The notes: a model not told the origin generated them from the sequence alone. A stretch of 64,000 nucleotides of DNA from Actibacterium sp. 188UL27-1 (GCF_016901225.1 NZ_JAFEUL010000009.1:124001-188000); one strand, 5' to 3'; positions 39,768 to 48,684 are shown, counted from the first letter of the stretch. Numbers and translations: made by a program.

Positions 39768-40822
39768 GCGTCCTGGAGGGCGGCCGTGATGGCCGCCCTA
39801 TCCAGCCCTGTTTGACCGATGACCACCAGGCGGGTCTGGCGCGGCTCATCCCCCATGAGCGGTCGGTCGAAATAAGTCTCAACCCGTGGTCCGACGGCCT
39901 GGAGTGTCAAACGCATCGGTTTACCCTTTACAGTGGCAAAGCCCTTGAGACGCAAAATGTCGTGGGTCTGGATCACGCCCGCTACCTGAGCGGCAAACGC
40001 ATCAGGGTCAGAAAGTTCGGGGGCCGTGACCACGAAGCTTTCAAAATCGTCATGGTCGTGTTCGTGATGATGATGCTCCTCGTCATCATCATGGTGATGA
40101 TGGTGATGCTCATGCCGAGCCGACACATCATTTTCAGCGGCCGCGTTTTGACCCAAAAGAATATCCAGCGGCAACTGCCCATGGGAGGCGCGGACTATGC
40201 GGACGGCATCGCGTGTCTGATTGGTGAGATCCGCCGCGACTTGGGTCGTCTCGTCCCGCTCCAGCAGGTCCGTCTTGTTGACCACGACCATGTCGGCGCA
40301 GGTCAACTGATCCTCGAACAACTCCGATAGCGGGGTTTCATGGTCTAGGCTCTCATCCGCGGCGCGTTGGGCATCGACCGCCGCATGGTCATGGGCAAAT
40401 CGACCTTCGGATACCGCCTTGCCATCAACCACCGTGACCACGCCGTCCACCGTCACACGAGTGGCAATTGCGGGCCAATTGAAAGCGCGGACCAGGGGTT
40501 GCGGAAGGGCAAGGCCGGAGGTTTCGATCACGATATGCTCGGGCGGGGTGTCGCGGGCCAGCAGGGCCTCGATCGTCGGGACGAAATCCTCGGCCACGGT
40601 GCAGCAGATACAGCCATTTGACAGCTCGACCACATCTTCGTCTGCGCAGTTTTCAATACCGCAGCCTTTCAGGATGTCACCGTCCACGCCCAGATCACCG
40701 AATTCGTTTATGATCAGGGCGATCCGCCGACCCTCGGCCTGGGTCAGCATGTTGCGAATGAGGGTCGTCTTCCCGGCGCCCAAAAAGCCGGTGACGATGG
40801 TGGCGGGAATCTTTGCGGGCAT
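39764..40822 (-). CDS. cobW: CobW family metal-handling GTPase
   Basis: G3E-family GTPase proposed to deliver cobalt to CobN. The 352-aa protein has the P-loop GFLGAGKTTLIRNML, the metal-binding CxCC motif SNGCICCTVAEDF, NKTDLLERDETT, and a His/Asp-rich insertion (HEHHHHHHDDDEEHHHHEHD) before the C-terminal domain. It is first gene of the cobW-GNAT-cobN operon. Upstream (40823-41073) I see the short repeat but no cobalamin riboswitch. Confidence 0.95.
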   Translation of the reverse strand: MPAKIPATIVTGFLGAGKTTLIRNMLTQAEGRRIALIINEFGDLGVDGDILKGCGIENCADEDVVELSNGCICCTVAEDFVPTIEALLARDTPPEHIVIETSGLALPQPLVRAFNWPAIATRVTVDGVVTVVDGKAVSEGRFAHDHAAVDAQRAADESLDHETPLSELFEDQLTCADMVVVNKTDLLERDETTQVAADLTNQTRDAVRIVRASHGQLPLDILLGQNAAAENDVSARHEHHHHHHDDDEEHHHHEHDHDDFESFVVTAPELSDPDAFAAQVAGVIQTHDILRLKGFATVKGKPMRLTLQAVGPRVETYFDRPLMGDEPRQTRLVVIGQTGLDRAAITAALQDA

Positions 40823-40920
40823 GGGAGTGCTCCTGCTGATGTGTCAGGCAAATTGGACAGATGCAGATCGCACCGTCAAGGATGATTCTGCGCGCGAAAT
40901 GCCGCTTGTCGGCGTTGGCG

Positions 40921-40953
40921 CCTACGGCGGGGATATTTTCGGGCATATGATGG
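40921..40953 (-). repeat. Copy 3 of the short repeat, upstream of cobW
   Basis: Plus-strand cctacggcggggatattttc, then gggcatatgatgg. About 100 bp upstream of the cobW start, in the divergent spacer with smc. The tail resembles copy 1 (cacataatgg versus catatgatgg). Confidence 0.55.
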
Positions 40954-41073
40954 AAAAGACGCGAAAAACGGCCAGATATTGTGGATAAGTCAATCATAAC
41001 GCGCAGATGTGGTTGACTTTGCGCCTGCAGGCACGAAACAGTGTCAGCCACAAAATAGCAAGGAGGCGGCTCT

Positions 41074-44000
41074 GTGCAGTTCACCCGACTGCGGCTGAAC
41101 GGATTTAAAAGCTTCGTCGACCCAACCGACCTGGTGATCGCCCATGGGCTGACCGGGGTTGTGGGCCCCAATGGCTGCGGCAAGTCAAACCTGTTGGAAG
41201 CGTTGCGTTGGGTGATGGGCGAGAACCGTCCAACGGCCATGCGCGGTGGCGGCATGGAAGATGTGATCTTTGCCGGGGCCGCCACGCGCCCGGCCCGCAA
41301 TTTTGCAGAGGTCAGCCTGATCCTGGATAACAGCGAGCGTTTGGCCCCGTCGGGGTTCAATGAAAGCGATGCGCTGGATATCGTGCGGCGGATCACCCGG
41401 GATGCAGGTTCGGCCTACAAGGTGAACACCAAAGATGTGCGTGCCCGCGACGTGCAGATGCTGTTCGCCGATGCCTCTACCGGCGCCCATTCACCGGCTT
41501 TGGTGCGGCAAGGACAAATCAGCGAGTTGATCAATGCCCGCCCCAAGGCGCGGCGGCGAATTTTGGAAGAGGCAGCTGGCATAAGCGGACTATACCAGCG
41601 TCGGCACGAGGCGGAATTGAAGCTGAACGGGGCCGAGACCAATCTTGCCCGCGTCGATGACGTGATCGAGCAATTGGCCGGGCAGTTGGCTGCCCTTGCA
41701 CGGCAGGCCAAGCAAGCCGCACGTTACCGCGAAATTGGCGGCGCCTTGCGCCGAGCCGAGGGCGCATTGCTTTATCGGCGCTGGGCCGAGGCGCGCGACC
41801 TGGTGCAGGAGATCAGTTCCGAATTGCAGGCGCGGATCACGGCTGCCTCAGTAGCCGAGCGTGGCGTGCGCGAAGCTGAAGCGACGCGCGCCTCTTGCGA
41901 TGAGGCGCTGCCGCCAGCCCGCGAAGAGGAGGCGATTGCTTCGGCCGTGGTGGCACGCGTGGCGCAGGAAATGGGCGCCCTGAGCGAAGAACAGGCGCGC
42001 GCCGCCAAGGCCATCGACACGCTGGAACAACAGATCGGTACGCTGGGTCAGGACATGGCCCGCGAGACCGAATTGAACCAAGATGCCGAAGAAACGATTT
42101 CGCGGCTGCAAGAGGAGGCCGCGGCCTTGGCCCGCAAGGCCGAAGGTTATGACGAGCGGTTGAAAGAGGCTCAGGATCTGGCGCATCAGGCGGCAGGCTC
42201 GCTTCAAACCGCCGAGGATGACCTGTCGCGCCGGACCGAGGATGCAGCGCGGTTGTCAGCCCGCCATCAATCGGCCGGGCGGTTGGTTGAGGATGCACGT
42301 CGTGCTGCGGACCGGCACCAGACCGAGGCAGCCAAGGCGGGTCAAGCCGTTGCTGCAGCCAAGGGCGCGATGGAGCAAGCCGCGAGCGCAGCGCAGACCG
42401 CCGCCGCATGGCAGGCCGAAGCAGACCGAGCAGCACAAGCCGCTGAAGAAGCATTGCAAGCTGCCGATGATCAACGCGGCAAAGTAGCGGCGCAGGAGGC
42501 CGAGGCCCGCGCAACCCGATCCGCTGCCGATGGTGAGGCCGGAGCGTTGCAAGCAGAAGTGACGGCCCTGTCCCGGCTGGTTGAACGCGAAACCGGGGCC
42601 AGCGCCCAGGTTCTGGACCTGTTGCGCGTCGATGATGGCTATGAGCAGGCTTTGGGCGCGGCTTTGGCAGAGGACTTACGCGCGCCACAAGTATCTGATG
42701 AGGATCGGTCGGGCTGGGCTGCCTTGCCACCTTATGCGGATGCCGTCGATTGGCCTGACGGGGTGACGGCCCTGGGCGACCATGTGACGGTGCCGGATGT
42801 GCTGGTGCGCCGTATGGGCGCCATTGGGTTGGTCGATGCCGATTGCGGCGCAACCTTGCAGGCGGCGTTGCAACCGGGCCAACGTCTCGTCTCGACTCAG
42901 GGTGATCTATGGCGGTGGGACGGGTTCCGGGCGACCGCCGATGATGCACCCTCTGCCGCGGCCCTGCGGTTGCAACAGCTCAATCGATTGGTCGCATTGA
43001 AACGGGATCTGGAACAGGTGTCGGTGCGCGCCACCGAGGCGGCCCAATCGCATGAGGCCTTGCAAGCCGCGCTGAAAACCGCGACCGATGCTGACAAAGC
43101 TGCCCGCGACGCGCGACGCAGTGCCGACACGGCCAACGCCGAGGCGAACCGCACCCTGAGCCGTGCCGAAAGCGACCGCAGCATGGCTGAGACCCGCTTA
43201 GAAGCGGCGGAATTGGCCGTGACCCGCCATACCAACGAGGCCGAAACAGCAGCGGCGCGGGTGACAGAAGCCGAGGCCGGCCTAACAGATTTGCCGGATC
43301 TGGAGGCCGCCCGTGCGGGACTGGATACCGCAAAACATGCCGTAGAAACGGCCCGGACCGACATGCTGGGCAAACGCAGCGCCGCCGATGAGTTACGCCG
43401 CGCAGGTGAAGGCCGCCAGCGTCGCGCCAATGCCATCGCAAAGGAAGAGGCCGATTGGCGCGCGCGTCTGAACAACGCCGAAATGCGGTCCTCTGAATTG
43501 TCGAACCGTCTGGAACAGGCCAAGGCGGATCTTAAAACGGCCCAGGCCGCCCCGAAAGATATCATCGCCCGGCGCGAAAAACTGACCGAGGCACAGACCG
43601 TTGCGCAAACTCGCCGTAAGGCGGCGGCGGATGCCTTGGCCGAGGCTGATAACGCCTATCGCGCCGCCGAGGCCGCTGAGCGCCAGGCCAACAAGTTTGC
43701 CGGTGAGGCGCGAGAAGCCCGCGCCGCAGTAGAAGCGCGGGCAGAGGCCGCCTTGGAAGCGCAACAGACGGCGGAAACCAGGGTACGAGAGGAACTGGAA
43801 TGCGCCCCGGATCAGGTGTTGGAACGGCTGGAGCTTAACCCGGACAGGATTGCCGCCGCCAACGTTTTGGAGAGCGAGATTGCGAAACTCCGTCGGCAAC
43901 GCGATGCGTTGGGCGCCGTCAACTTGCGCGCGGAGGAAGACGCCAAGGAGGTTCAGGACGAGCATGACACCTTGGTCACCGAAAAGGCCGATCTTGAAGC

Positions 44001-44529
44001 CGCTATCCAGACCCTGCGCGCCGGAATCTCTGGCCTGAACAAGGAAGGGCGGGAGCGTTTGCTGACCGCGTTCGAGCAGGTCAATGACAGCTTCGGCACC
44101 CTGTTCAAGCACCTATTCAGCGGTGGCGAGGCCCGACTGGAACTGGTCGAAAGCGACGATCCCCTAGATGCAGGGCTAGAAATCTTGTGCCAACCGCCGG
44201 GTAAGAAGCTGAGTACACTCAGCCTGCTGTCGGGTGGAGAACAAACGTTGACGGCGCTTGCCCTGATCTTTGCGGTTTTCCTCGCCAACCCGGCCCCTAT
44301 TTGTGTGCTGGATGAGGTCGATGCACCGCTGGACGACGCCAATGTCACCCGTTTTTGCGACCTGCTGGACGAGATGACGCGCCGGACAGAAACCCGCTTT
44401 CTGATCATCACCCACCATGCGGTCACCATGAGCCGTATGGACCGCCTATTTGGCGTCACGATGCAGGAGCAAGGCGTCAGCCAATTGGTGAGCGTCGATC
44501 TGAAAAAGGCCGAAGCGCTGGTTGCCTGA
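41074..44529 (+). CDS. smc: Chromosome segregation protein SMC
   Basis: ATPase of the bacterial condensin, 1151 aa. The head has Walker A VGPNGCGKSNLLEALRWVMG at the N-terminus. Long Ala/Glu-rich coiled coils flank a hinge (about 500-640). The C-terminal head carries the signature LSLLSGGEQTLTALALIFAV and Walker B PICVLDEVDAPLDDANV. It starts with GTG; AGGAGG lies 7 nt upstream, which decides the start. Divergent from cobW. ScpA/ScpB are not nearby. Confidence 0.96.
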   Translation: MQFTRLRLNGFKSFVDPTDLVIAHGLTGVVGPNGCGKSNLLEALRWVMGENRPTAMRGGGMEDVIFAGAATRPARNFAEVSLILDNSERLAPSGFNESDALDIVRRITRDAGSAYKVNTKDVRARDVQMLFADASTGAHSPALVRQGQISELINARPKARRRILEEAAGISGLYQRRHEAELKLNGAETNLARVDDVIEQLAGQLAALARQAKQAARYREIGGALRRAEGALLYRRWAEARDLVQEISSELQARITAASVAERGVREAEATRASCDEALPPAREEEAIASAVVARVAQEMGALSEEQARAAKAIDTLEQQIGTLGQDMARETELNQDAEETISRLQEEAAALARKAEGYDERLKEAQDLAHQAAGSLQTAEDDLSRRTEDAARLSARHQSAGRLVEDARRAADRHQTEAAKAGQAVAAAKGAMEQAASAAQTAAAWQAEADRAAQAAEEALQAADDQRGKVAAQEAEARATRSAADGEAGALQAEVTALSRLVERETGASAQVLDLLRVDDGYEQALGAALAEDLRAPQVSDEDRSGWAALPPYADAVDWPDGVTALGDHVTVPDVLVRRMGAIGLVDADCGATLQAALQPGQRLVSTQGDLWRWDGFRATADDAPSAAALRLQQLNRLVALKRDLEQVSVRATEAAQSHEALQAALKTATDADKAARDARRSADTANAEANRTLSRAESDRSMAETRLEAAELAVTRHTNEAETAAARVTEAEAGLTDLPDLEAARAGLDTAKHAVETARTDMLGKRSAADELRRAGEGRQRRANAIAKEEADWRARLNNAEMRSSELSNRLEQAKADLKTAQAAPKDIIARREKLTEAQTVAQTRRKAAADALAEADNAYRAAEAAERQANKFAGEAREARAAVEARAEAALEAQQTAETRVREELECAPDQVLERLELNPDRIAAANVLESEIAKLRRQRDALGAVNLRAEEDAKEVQDEHDTLVTEKADLEAAIQTLRAGISGLNKEGRERLLTAFEQVNDSFGTLFKHLFSGGEARLELVESDDPLDAGLEILCQPPGKKLSTLSLLSGGEQTLTALALIFAVFLANPAPICVLDEVDAPLDDANVTRFCDLLDEMTRRTETRFLIITHHAVTMSRMDRLFGVTMQEQGVSQLVSVDLKKAEALVA

Positions 44530-44575
44530 CCACAACGTGACCGATCTTGTAGATCATCTGATTTAAAGTCGTGCT

Positions 44576-44941
44576 ATGAACAGATCGATTACATGCCGCA
44601 TGCTGGTGTTTGGAGCCACGATAGCTGTGCCCGTAATAGCTCAGCCCTTTGCCTCAAGACAGGGAGATGAGGTGCTGAGCGAGGCGGCGATGACCCAGCA
44701 AATCGTCGGGCAAACCCATACGTTCTTTGACGGTGGTCAGTCGTTTTTCTCAATCTCGGGCAGCTATAGCTACACCTATCCGGATGGCGGCCTGGCCTAC
44801 GGAACGTACGAATTGCGGGATGGTGGCATTGTCTGCACCAGCTTTCGCCAAGGCTTTGAGCGCTGCGACATGTATGTCCGCAACGCCAATCGGTTGATAT
44901 TGATCACAGAAGCCGGAGACCGGTTTCCTGTGCGCCCGTGA
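44576..44941 (+). CDS. Small predicted exported protein
   Basis: 121-aa protein with an N-terminal hydrophobic stretch (MLVFGATIAVPVIAQPFA) consistent with a signal peptide, then a beta-rich body (FFSISGSYSYTYPDGGLAYG) with two Cys (GGIVCTSFRQGFERC). No family recognised. It starts 46 bp after smc and ends 194 bp before the beta-hydroxylase gene. Confidence 0.65.
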   Translation: MNRSITCRMLVFGATIAVPVIAQPFASRQGDEVLSEAAMTQQIVGQTHTFFDGGQSFFSISGSYSYTYPDGGLAYGTYELRDGGIVCTSFRQGFERCDMYVRNANRLILITEAGDRFPVRP

Positions 44942-45135
44942 CCTCTTGGTTTGCTGGCATATGGTCATCGCATACCGGTTCATCAGCGCGAATCCGCAAC
45001 AATGATCTCTCGAAATGCACCGATACCAGCGGCTTCCCGCTTTGCGGCCCCCATGAAGACCTAAAGCGATGTACATGCGCACCAGATCCGCTGATCCCGA
45101 AACCGGTCACCTCGTCCCATAAAAGGAGCCGCATC

Positions 45136-45759
45136 GTGGATATATCCAATGGCCCTCCGCGCTTTTGGAAGCCTGCCAAGTTTAAAGGCCTGCCTGAATT
45201 GGCGAATTCATGGACCCGGATCCGAGATGAGTTGCGTGATTTTCAATTCGGAAACCTGACCATTGATCGGGAGGGCAAGACCCATGATCAGGTCTTTACC
45301 GAGGTTACGTCCCACATACAGGGCGGAGGTGACTATGGCTGGATCCGCGGGTGGGGCCCTGACGGCGCCAGCGACAACTGGACCCAACTGGGCCTTGTGA
45401 TTTGCAACCAGCCGATCCCTTTTTTGGGAAATGCTTTTCCGACCACCTTGTCGTTGCTAGCGGTGATCCCGGACATCAAGGTTGCAGCTTTTGTACGCTT
45501 GGGCCCAGGGGGATTTCTGACAACCCACCGGCATCCCGAATTGGCGGAGGAAGGTTTGTTGCAAATGCATCTGGTGCTGGATGCTTCTGAAACAGCGAAT
45601 TACGCATACATGAATGTTGAAGGGGAATTTCGGCAGCACGCGCCTGGGACAGGCTTTGTCTTCGATGGAAGCCGCGACCATTTCGCCGTGAACGCATCCA
45701 AAACCGACCGGATCATTCTTTATCTAGAGTTCAAACCGCACCCGGCGGCAGAGGCTTAG
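45136..45759 (+). CDS. Aspartyl/asparaginyl beta-hydroxylase family protein
   Basis: Fe(II)/2-oxoglutarate oxygenase of the AspH type (207 aa), predicted to hydroxylate Asp or Asn side chains. The C-terminal half has the family pattern RLGPGGFLTTHRHPELAEEG (first iron His, His131), LLQMHLVLDA, and FDGSRDHFAVNASKTDRIIL (second His, His182, with the oxoglutarate-binding Arg192). The usual Arg in the RxHL motif is Gln here. I chose GTG 45136 because AAAAGGAG ends 7 nt upstream; the frame is open to 44938 but the extra 66 codons have no support. It is the first gene of the modification/export island; the Asp-rich small proteins encoded downstream are obvious candidate substrates (inference). Confidence 0.85.
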   Translation: MDISNGPPRFWKPAKFKGLPELANSWTRIRDELRDFQFGNLTIDREGKTHDQVFTEVTSHIQGGGDYGWIRGWGPDGASDNWTQLGLVICNQPIPFLGNAFPTTLSLLAVIPDIKVAAFVRLGPGGFLTTHRHPELAEEGLLQMHLVLDASETANYAYMNVEGEFRQHAPGTGFVFDGSRDHFAVNASKTDRIILYLEFKPHPAAEA

Positions 45760-46064
45760 GTCGCTTCGAGATTGCCAGTATCTGCCCCATAGGTCTGGCT
45801 CGCTCCGGAATTCCCGACTTGTCGGCTGGTGTTCGCTATTTCCGGGTGAGTGGTTGATTGAATCATTTTCAGATAGCTAAGCCTTTGAAATGGATAAATT
45901 TGCCAGTTGTATGAATTTGGAAGAATCGGTCAAGTATCTCTAATCGTTTCGCAAAATACTGCCGACCCCGAAATACCTCCATTGCGGTAATTCAATTTAA
46001 GTTGGCATCTGAACCAGATCGGCCAACGATTTTTGAGCAATTGTACAGGTTCGGGGGAGCAAAG
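45760..46064. other. AT-rich spacer in the modification/export island
   Basis: About 305 bp with clearly lower G+C than surrounding genes (for example the stretch around 45860-45960). No gene, repeat or terminator recognised. It probably carries the promoter of the peptidase-acyltransferase operon. A TTG-started extension of that gene reaches 46002 but lacks a ribosome site. Confidence 0.45.
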
Positions 46065-47207
46065 ATGGACAGCGTTTATGACTGGATTGATTTGCATGAC
46101 ATCTCTGTTGAATTGGCCAGCGATGTCCTCCTTGCCCATCAAAGCCGGGCACTGCCTGTCGCGCTCCCTTGGATCGCGGATAAGGTAGATCAGCCACCGC
46201 GGCGCTGTTGCTTACCTGATCTGGAGACGTGTCTGAACACTCTTGTCGCGCCCAGCCTGGGGCGGCTACTGGGTGACATTGGGGCAGTGCAAGCGATTGT
46301 TGAGACCGTGGACATTTGTCCGCTAGGGGAAAATCCAGCCACTTTACCCCATACGCGCGATCTGGGGCGAGACAAGCCACCTGTCATCGCGATACATTGG
46401 CAAGGTACCGCTGCCGATCTGCTGTGCCTTGCACATGAGGCAGCTCATGCCATTCAAATCGTTTGGTCTGATCATGCGATGATGCCCCCTGTCGCGCGGG
46501 AGACATGTGCCTTTCTGGGTGAACTTGCACTGATCGAGGGTGTTCGGGCCAATAATCCCGAACAGGCATCAGATCTCGCAGCGGCCTGGATCACGGATAA
46601 CATTCTTTATCTGGGCAAACATGTAGAGGCCCTTGAACAGGTGTTACGCGACCCGTCGCATCCCTATCATTACCAGATCAATTATCCGTTCGCGCGCCTT
46701 GCCGCGATCTTCCTCTTTTGGCGTGCCAAGAAGCGCCAGAAAAGGATTGCCAATCTATTCCAAAGTGGTGCAGCAGGTATGGCCCACCTTCCCCTCCATG
46801 CCATGGCTGCCTGGGCCTGTCATCCGACAAATTGCCTACCCGCCGCCCCCCTGGCCGATCAAAGCCCGTCTGGCGATGCATATCGAAATCTTGCGATGAT
46901 CGCGCATCTTGATCTGCAAGCCAGCGGATCGGAGCACAGCCTGAGCATTGGCGACTACTACGCGCGGATCCTGGCTCATTTTCAGACCGGAACAGCCTTC
47001 ATTGCACTGGACGGGCTGAATAGGCCCGTAGGCTATGCCACTTGGGACCAGACGGAACAGAAGGCTCCGTTGGCGCTTTGCAATCAGGTCGCACCATTTG
47101 GCGATCATCTCGCCGTTCAACGTACGCTGGAGCGCCATCTAGACGGCTTGCATCCCATAGCGGCGCGGCACCCCGAGAGCATGAAATCGGAACAAAAGGC
47201 ATGGTAA
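46065..47207 (+). CDS. HExxH metallopeptidase-like protein fused to a degenerate HlyC-type acyltransferase domain
   Basis: 380 aa. Residues 124-128 are HEAAH, with Glu146 22 residues after the first His (VARETCAFLGE), the zinc-site spacing of M3-like/gluzincin peptidases. Residues about 275-362 align by eye with toxin-activating acyltransferases: His291 at the catalytic-His position, NRPVGYATWD (cf. PVAYCSWA in HlyC) and QVAPFGDH (cf. WIAPFGDN). The catalytic Asp of HlyC is Asn340 here, so this domain may be inactive or regulatory. ATG 46065 has GGGAG 5 nt upstream. Its stop lies within the first codons of the next gene, a real HlyC homologue. The peptidase part could process the small proteins of the island; no such fusion is known to me. 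Confidence 0.75.
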   Translation: MDSVYDWIDLHDISVELASDVLLAHQSRALPVALPWIADKVDQPPRRCCLPDLETCLNTLVAPSLGRLLGDIGAVQAIVETVDICPLGENPATLPHTRDLGRDKPPVIAIHWQGTAADLLCLAHEAAHAIQIVWSDHAMMPPVARETCAFLGELALIEGVRANNPEQASDLAAAWITDNILYLGKHVEALEQVLRDPSHPYHYQINYPFARLAAIFLFWRAKKRQKRIANLFQSGAAGMAHLPLHAMAAWACHPTNCLPAAPLADQSPSGDAYRNLAMIAHLDLQASGSEHSLSIGDYYARILAHFQTGTAFIALDGLNRPVGYATWDQTEQKAPLALCNQVAPFGDHLAVQRTLERHLDGLHPIAARHPESMKSEQKAW

Positions 47208-47653
47208 GGATCGACCCTTACACGAGCTGTGGCTACGCTATAGAGTTGTTGGCGTTGTCGCAATATCATCGGCAATTCAGGCTTAAATCGTATCTGGAAC
47301 GCGAAGTCTTTCCGGCCCTCAGGGCCGAGCAAGTTCGGTTTTACTGTGCCGACGACGGCCGCCCCACGGCCATGGTGAGCTGGGCTTGGCTGTCTGAACC
47401 GGTTGAGCACGAGGTTCATCGCACCGGCCGTGCGCTGTCTGCCAACGAGTGGCGCTGCGGCGACCGATTGTTTTTCAACGACTGTATCACACCATTTGGC
47501 AATGTCCGCGAGGTTTTACGGGACATGACCCACAACGTCTTTCCAGAAAATGCGGCAACCAGCCTGCGCCGCAATCAAGACGGCTCCGTGCGCCGCATCA
47601 ATCACTGGACCGGCGTTAACCTCAGAACCCGTGCGCAGGGTGTGGTCGCATGA
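47201..47653 (+). CDS. HlyC-type toxin-activating acyltransferase homologue
   Basis: 150-aa protein of the RTX-toxin acyltransferase family, which in HlyC transfers a fatty acyl group from acyl-ACP to lysines of pro-haemolysin. Key positions are kept: His23 (LSQYHRQF; HlyC His23) and Asp94 (RLFFNDCITPFGN; HlyC Asp92), plus RPTAMVSWAWLSEPVE (cf. PVAYCSWANLSLENE) and LSANEWRCGDRLFF (cf. EDWTSGDRKWF). It overlaps the preceding peptidase-acyltransferase gene by 7 bp and the following gene by 4 bp, so the three are one translational unit. No large RTX toxin is present; the nearest plausible substrates are the two Ser-Asp-rich small proteins. Confidence 0.88.
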   Translation: MVRIDPYTSCGYAIELLALSQYHRQFRLKSYLEREVFPALRAEQVRFYCADDGRPTAMVSWAWLSEPVEHEVHRTGRALSANEWRCGDRLFFNDCITPFGNVREVLRDMTHNVFPENAATSLRRNQDGSVRRINHWTGVNLRTRAQGVVA

Positions 47654-48639
47654 TGACCACTGACCTGATTAAAAATACGACAGCCGTCGTTGAACACCTT
47701 ATCACACTGCTTTGCGAAGGTTTTGAAAACCCCAATGGGCGCAGTTCGACGATTGACCTGCGTCTGGTTGGGTCCTCTGTCCCGAAACTCGCCGTGAAAA
47801 TGGGTAAGTCATTGATGGTTTATGACAGCGCGAGGAATGAGCCTGCGGACGCGACGGTTACCATCAACCTGCCCACGATCCAAGCACTGCTCGACGAGCA
47901 GCCCGGGGGCGGTTTCGCTGGATTTGGAGATGTGCGTGTGACGGGCGACCCGGATGCAGCTCGGCACCTGTTGCAGAGCGCCTTGCGCCCCAGCCCACGA
48001 ACCTTGGCGCGGTTTCGCCAGGCCGAACGTCAACATCGTGCAAGCGGATATCGACGTCAGACCCGTATAGCTGTTCTGCGTGACCCGACCCAACGTCGCC
48101 TTTTGGAGGCGATGGACTGTAGTGAACCATTGCTTGTAACGGGATTTGCATCGACATTGGCCGAGCGCAGAGCTGCCTTGGACTGTGCTGCGGGCGAACA
48201 GCGACAGCACCTTTGCCTATCAGATCCCGTTATCCCCGACGCGCCGCTGCCCGATGACCTCGCGCCGACATTTTCGCCGCCATTTTTTGGGCCGCAAGAG
48301 TATGAGACAGCGCGAATGAGCCGTTGGAACCTTCATAATCCCAAGCAATCGTCGGGTCCTTATCGGTGTGCATCCGCCGCGTTTCACATGCTATTGGACG
48401 GGCATGTCCAGGCCGATCTCTATTCAGCGGATCAGGCTGATCTCTTGGCTCCGATGAAGTCATTTAGGGTCCGGCAGCCTTGTTGGGCCGCGCCCATCTA
48501 TGGGGGAGCCATCGAGGGATCCGCCATATCGTTGGAACTGGATCCCGGGGATATGCTTTTGGTCCAGACAGGTTGGTTCCAGCACATTCATGCACTGGAC
48601 AGATCTGCATTATCTATTTGTTATCACTGGCGTTATTGA
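47650..48639 (+). CDS. SCP2-like lipid-binding domain plus cupin/JmjC-like domain protein
   Basis: 329 aa. Residues about 10-112 resemble an SCP2 sterol/lipid-carrier domain (IDLRLVGSSVPKLAVKMGKS, ATVTINLPTIQALLDEQPGG, FGDVRVTGDPDAARHLLQSA). The C-terminal part ends like a cupin_8/JmjC oxygenase (ISLELDPGDMLLVQTGWFQH followed by IHALDRSALSICYHW), but the usual first iron motif HxD is not obvious; HMLLDGHVQADLY is the best candidate region. ATG 47650 overlaps the acyltransferase stop. It may hold the acyl chain or act as an accessory oxygenase (inference). Confidence 0.7.
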   Translation: MMTTDLIKNTTAVVEHLITLLCEGFENPNGRSSTIDLRLVGSSVPKLAVKMGKSLMVYDSARNEPADATVTINLPTIQALLDEQPGGGFAGFGDVRVTGDPDAARHLLQSALRPSPRTLARFRQAERQHRASGYRRQTRIAVLRDPTQRRLLEAMDCSEPLLVTGFASTLAERRAALDCAAGEQRQHLCLSDPVIPDAPLPDDLAPTFSPPFFGPQEYETARMSRWNLHNPKQSSGPYRCASAAFHMLLDGHVQADLYSADQADLLAPMKSFRVRQPCWAAPIYGGAIEGSAISLELDPGDMLLVQTGWFQHIHALDRSALSICYHWRY

Positions 48640-48684
48640 GCCCGCCAAACCCGTTTCGCTGCGCATGATGTTCGGCGAAGGCGA

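Noticed and set aside
44938-45135. 66-codon N-terminal extension of the beta-hydroxylase
   Set aside because: Composition is not protein-like, and AAAAGGAG is placed correctly for the GTG at 45136.
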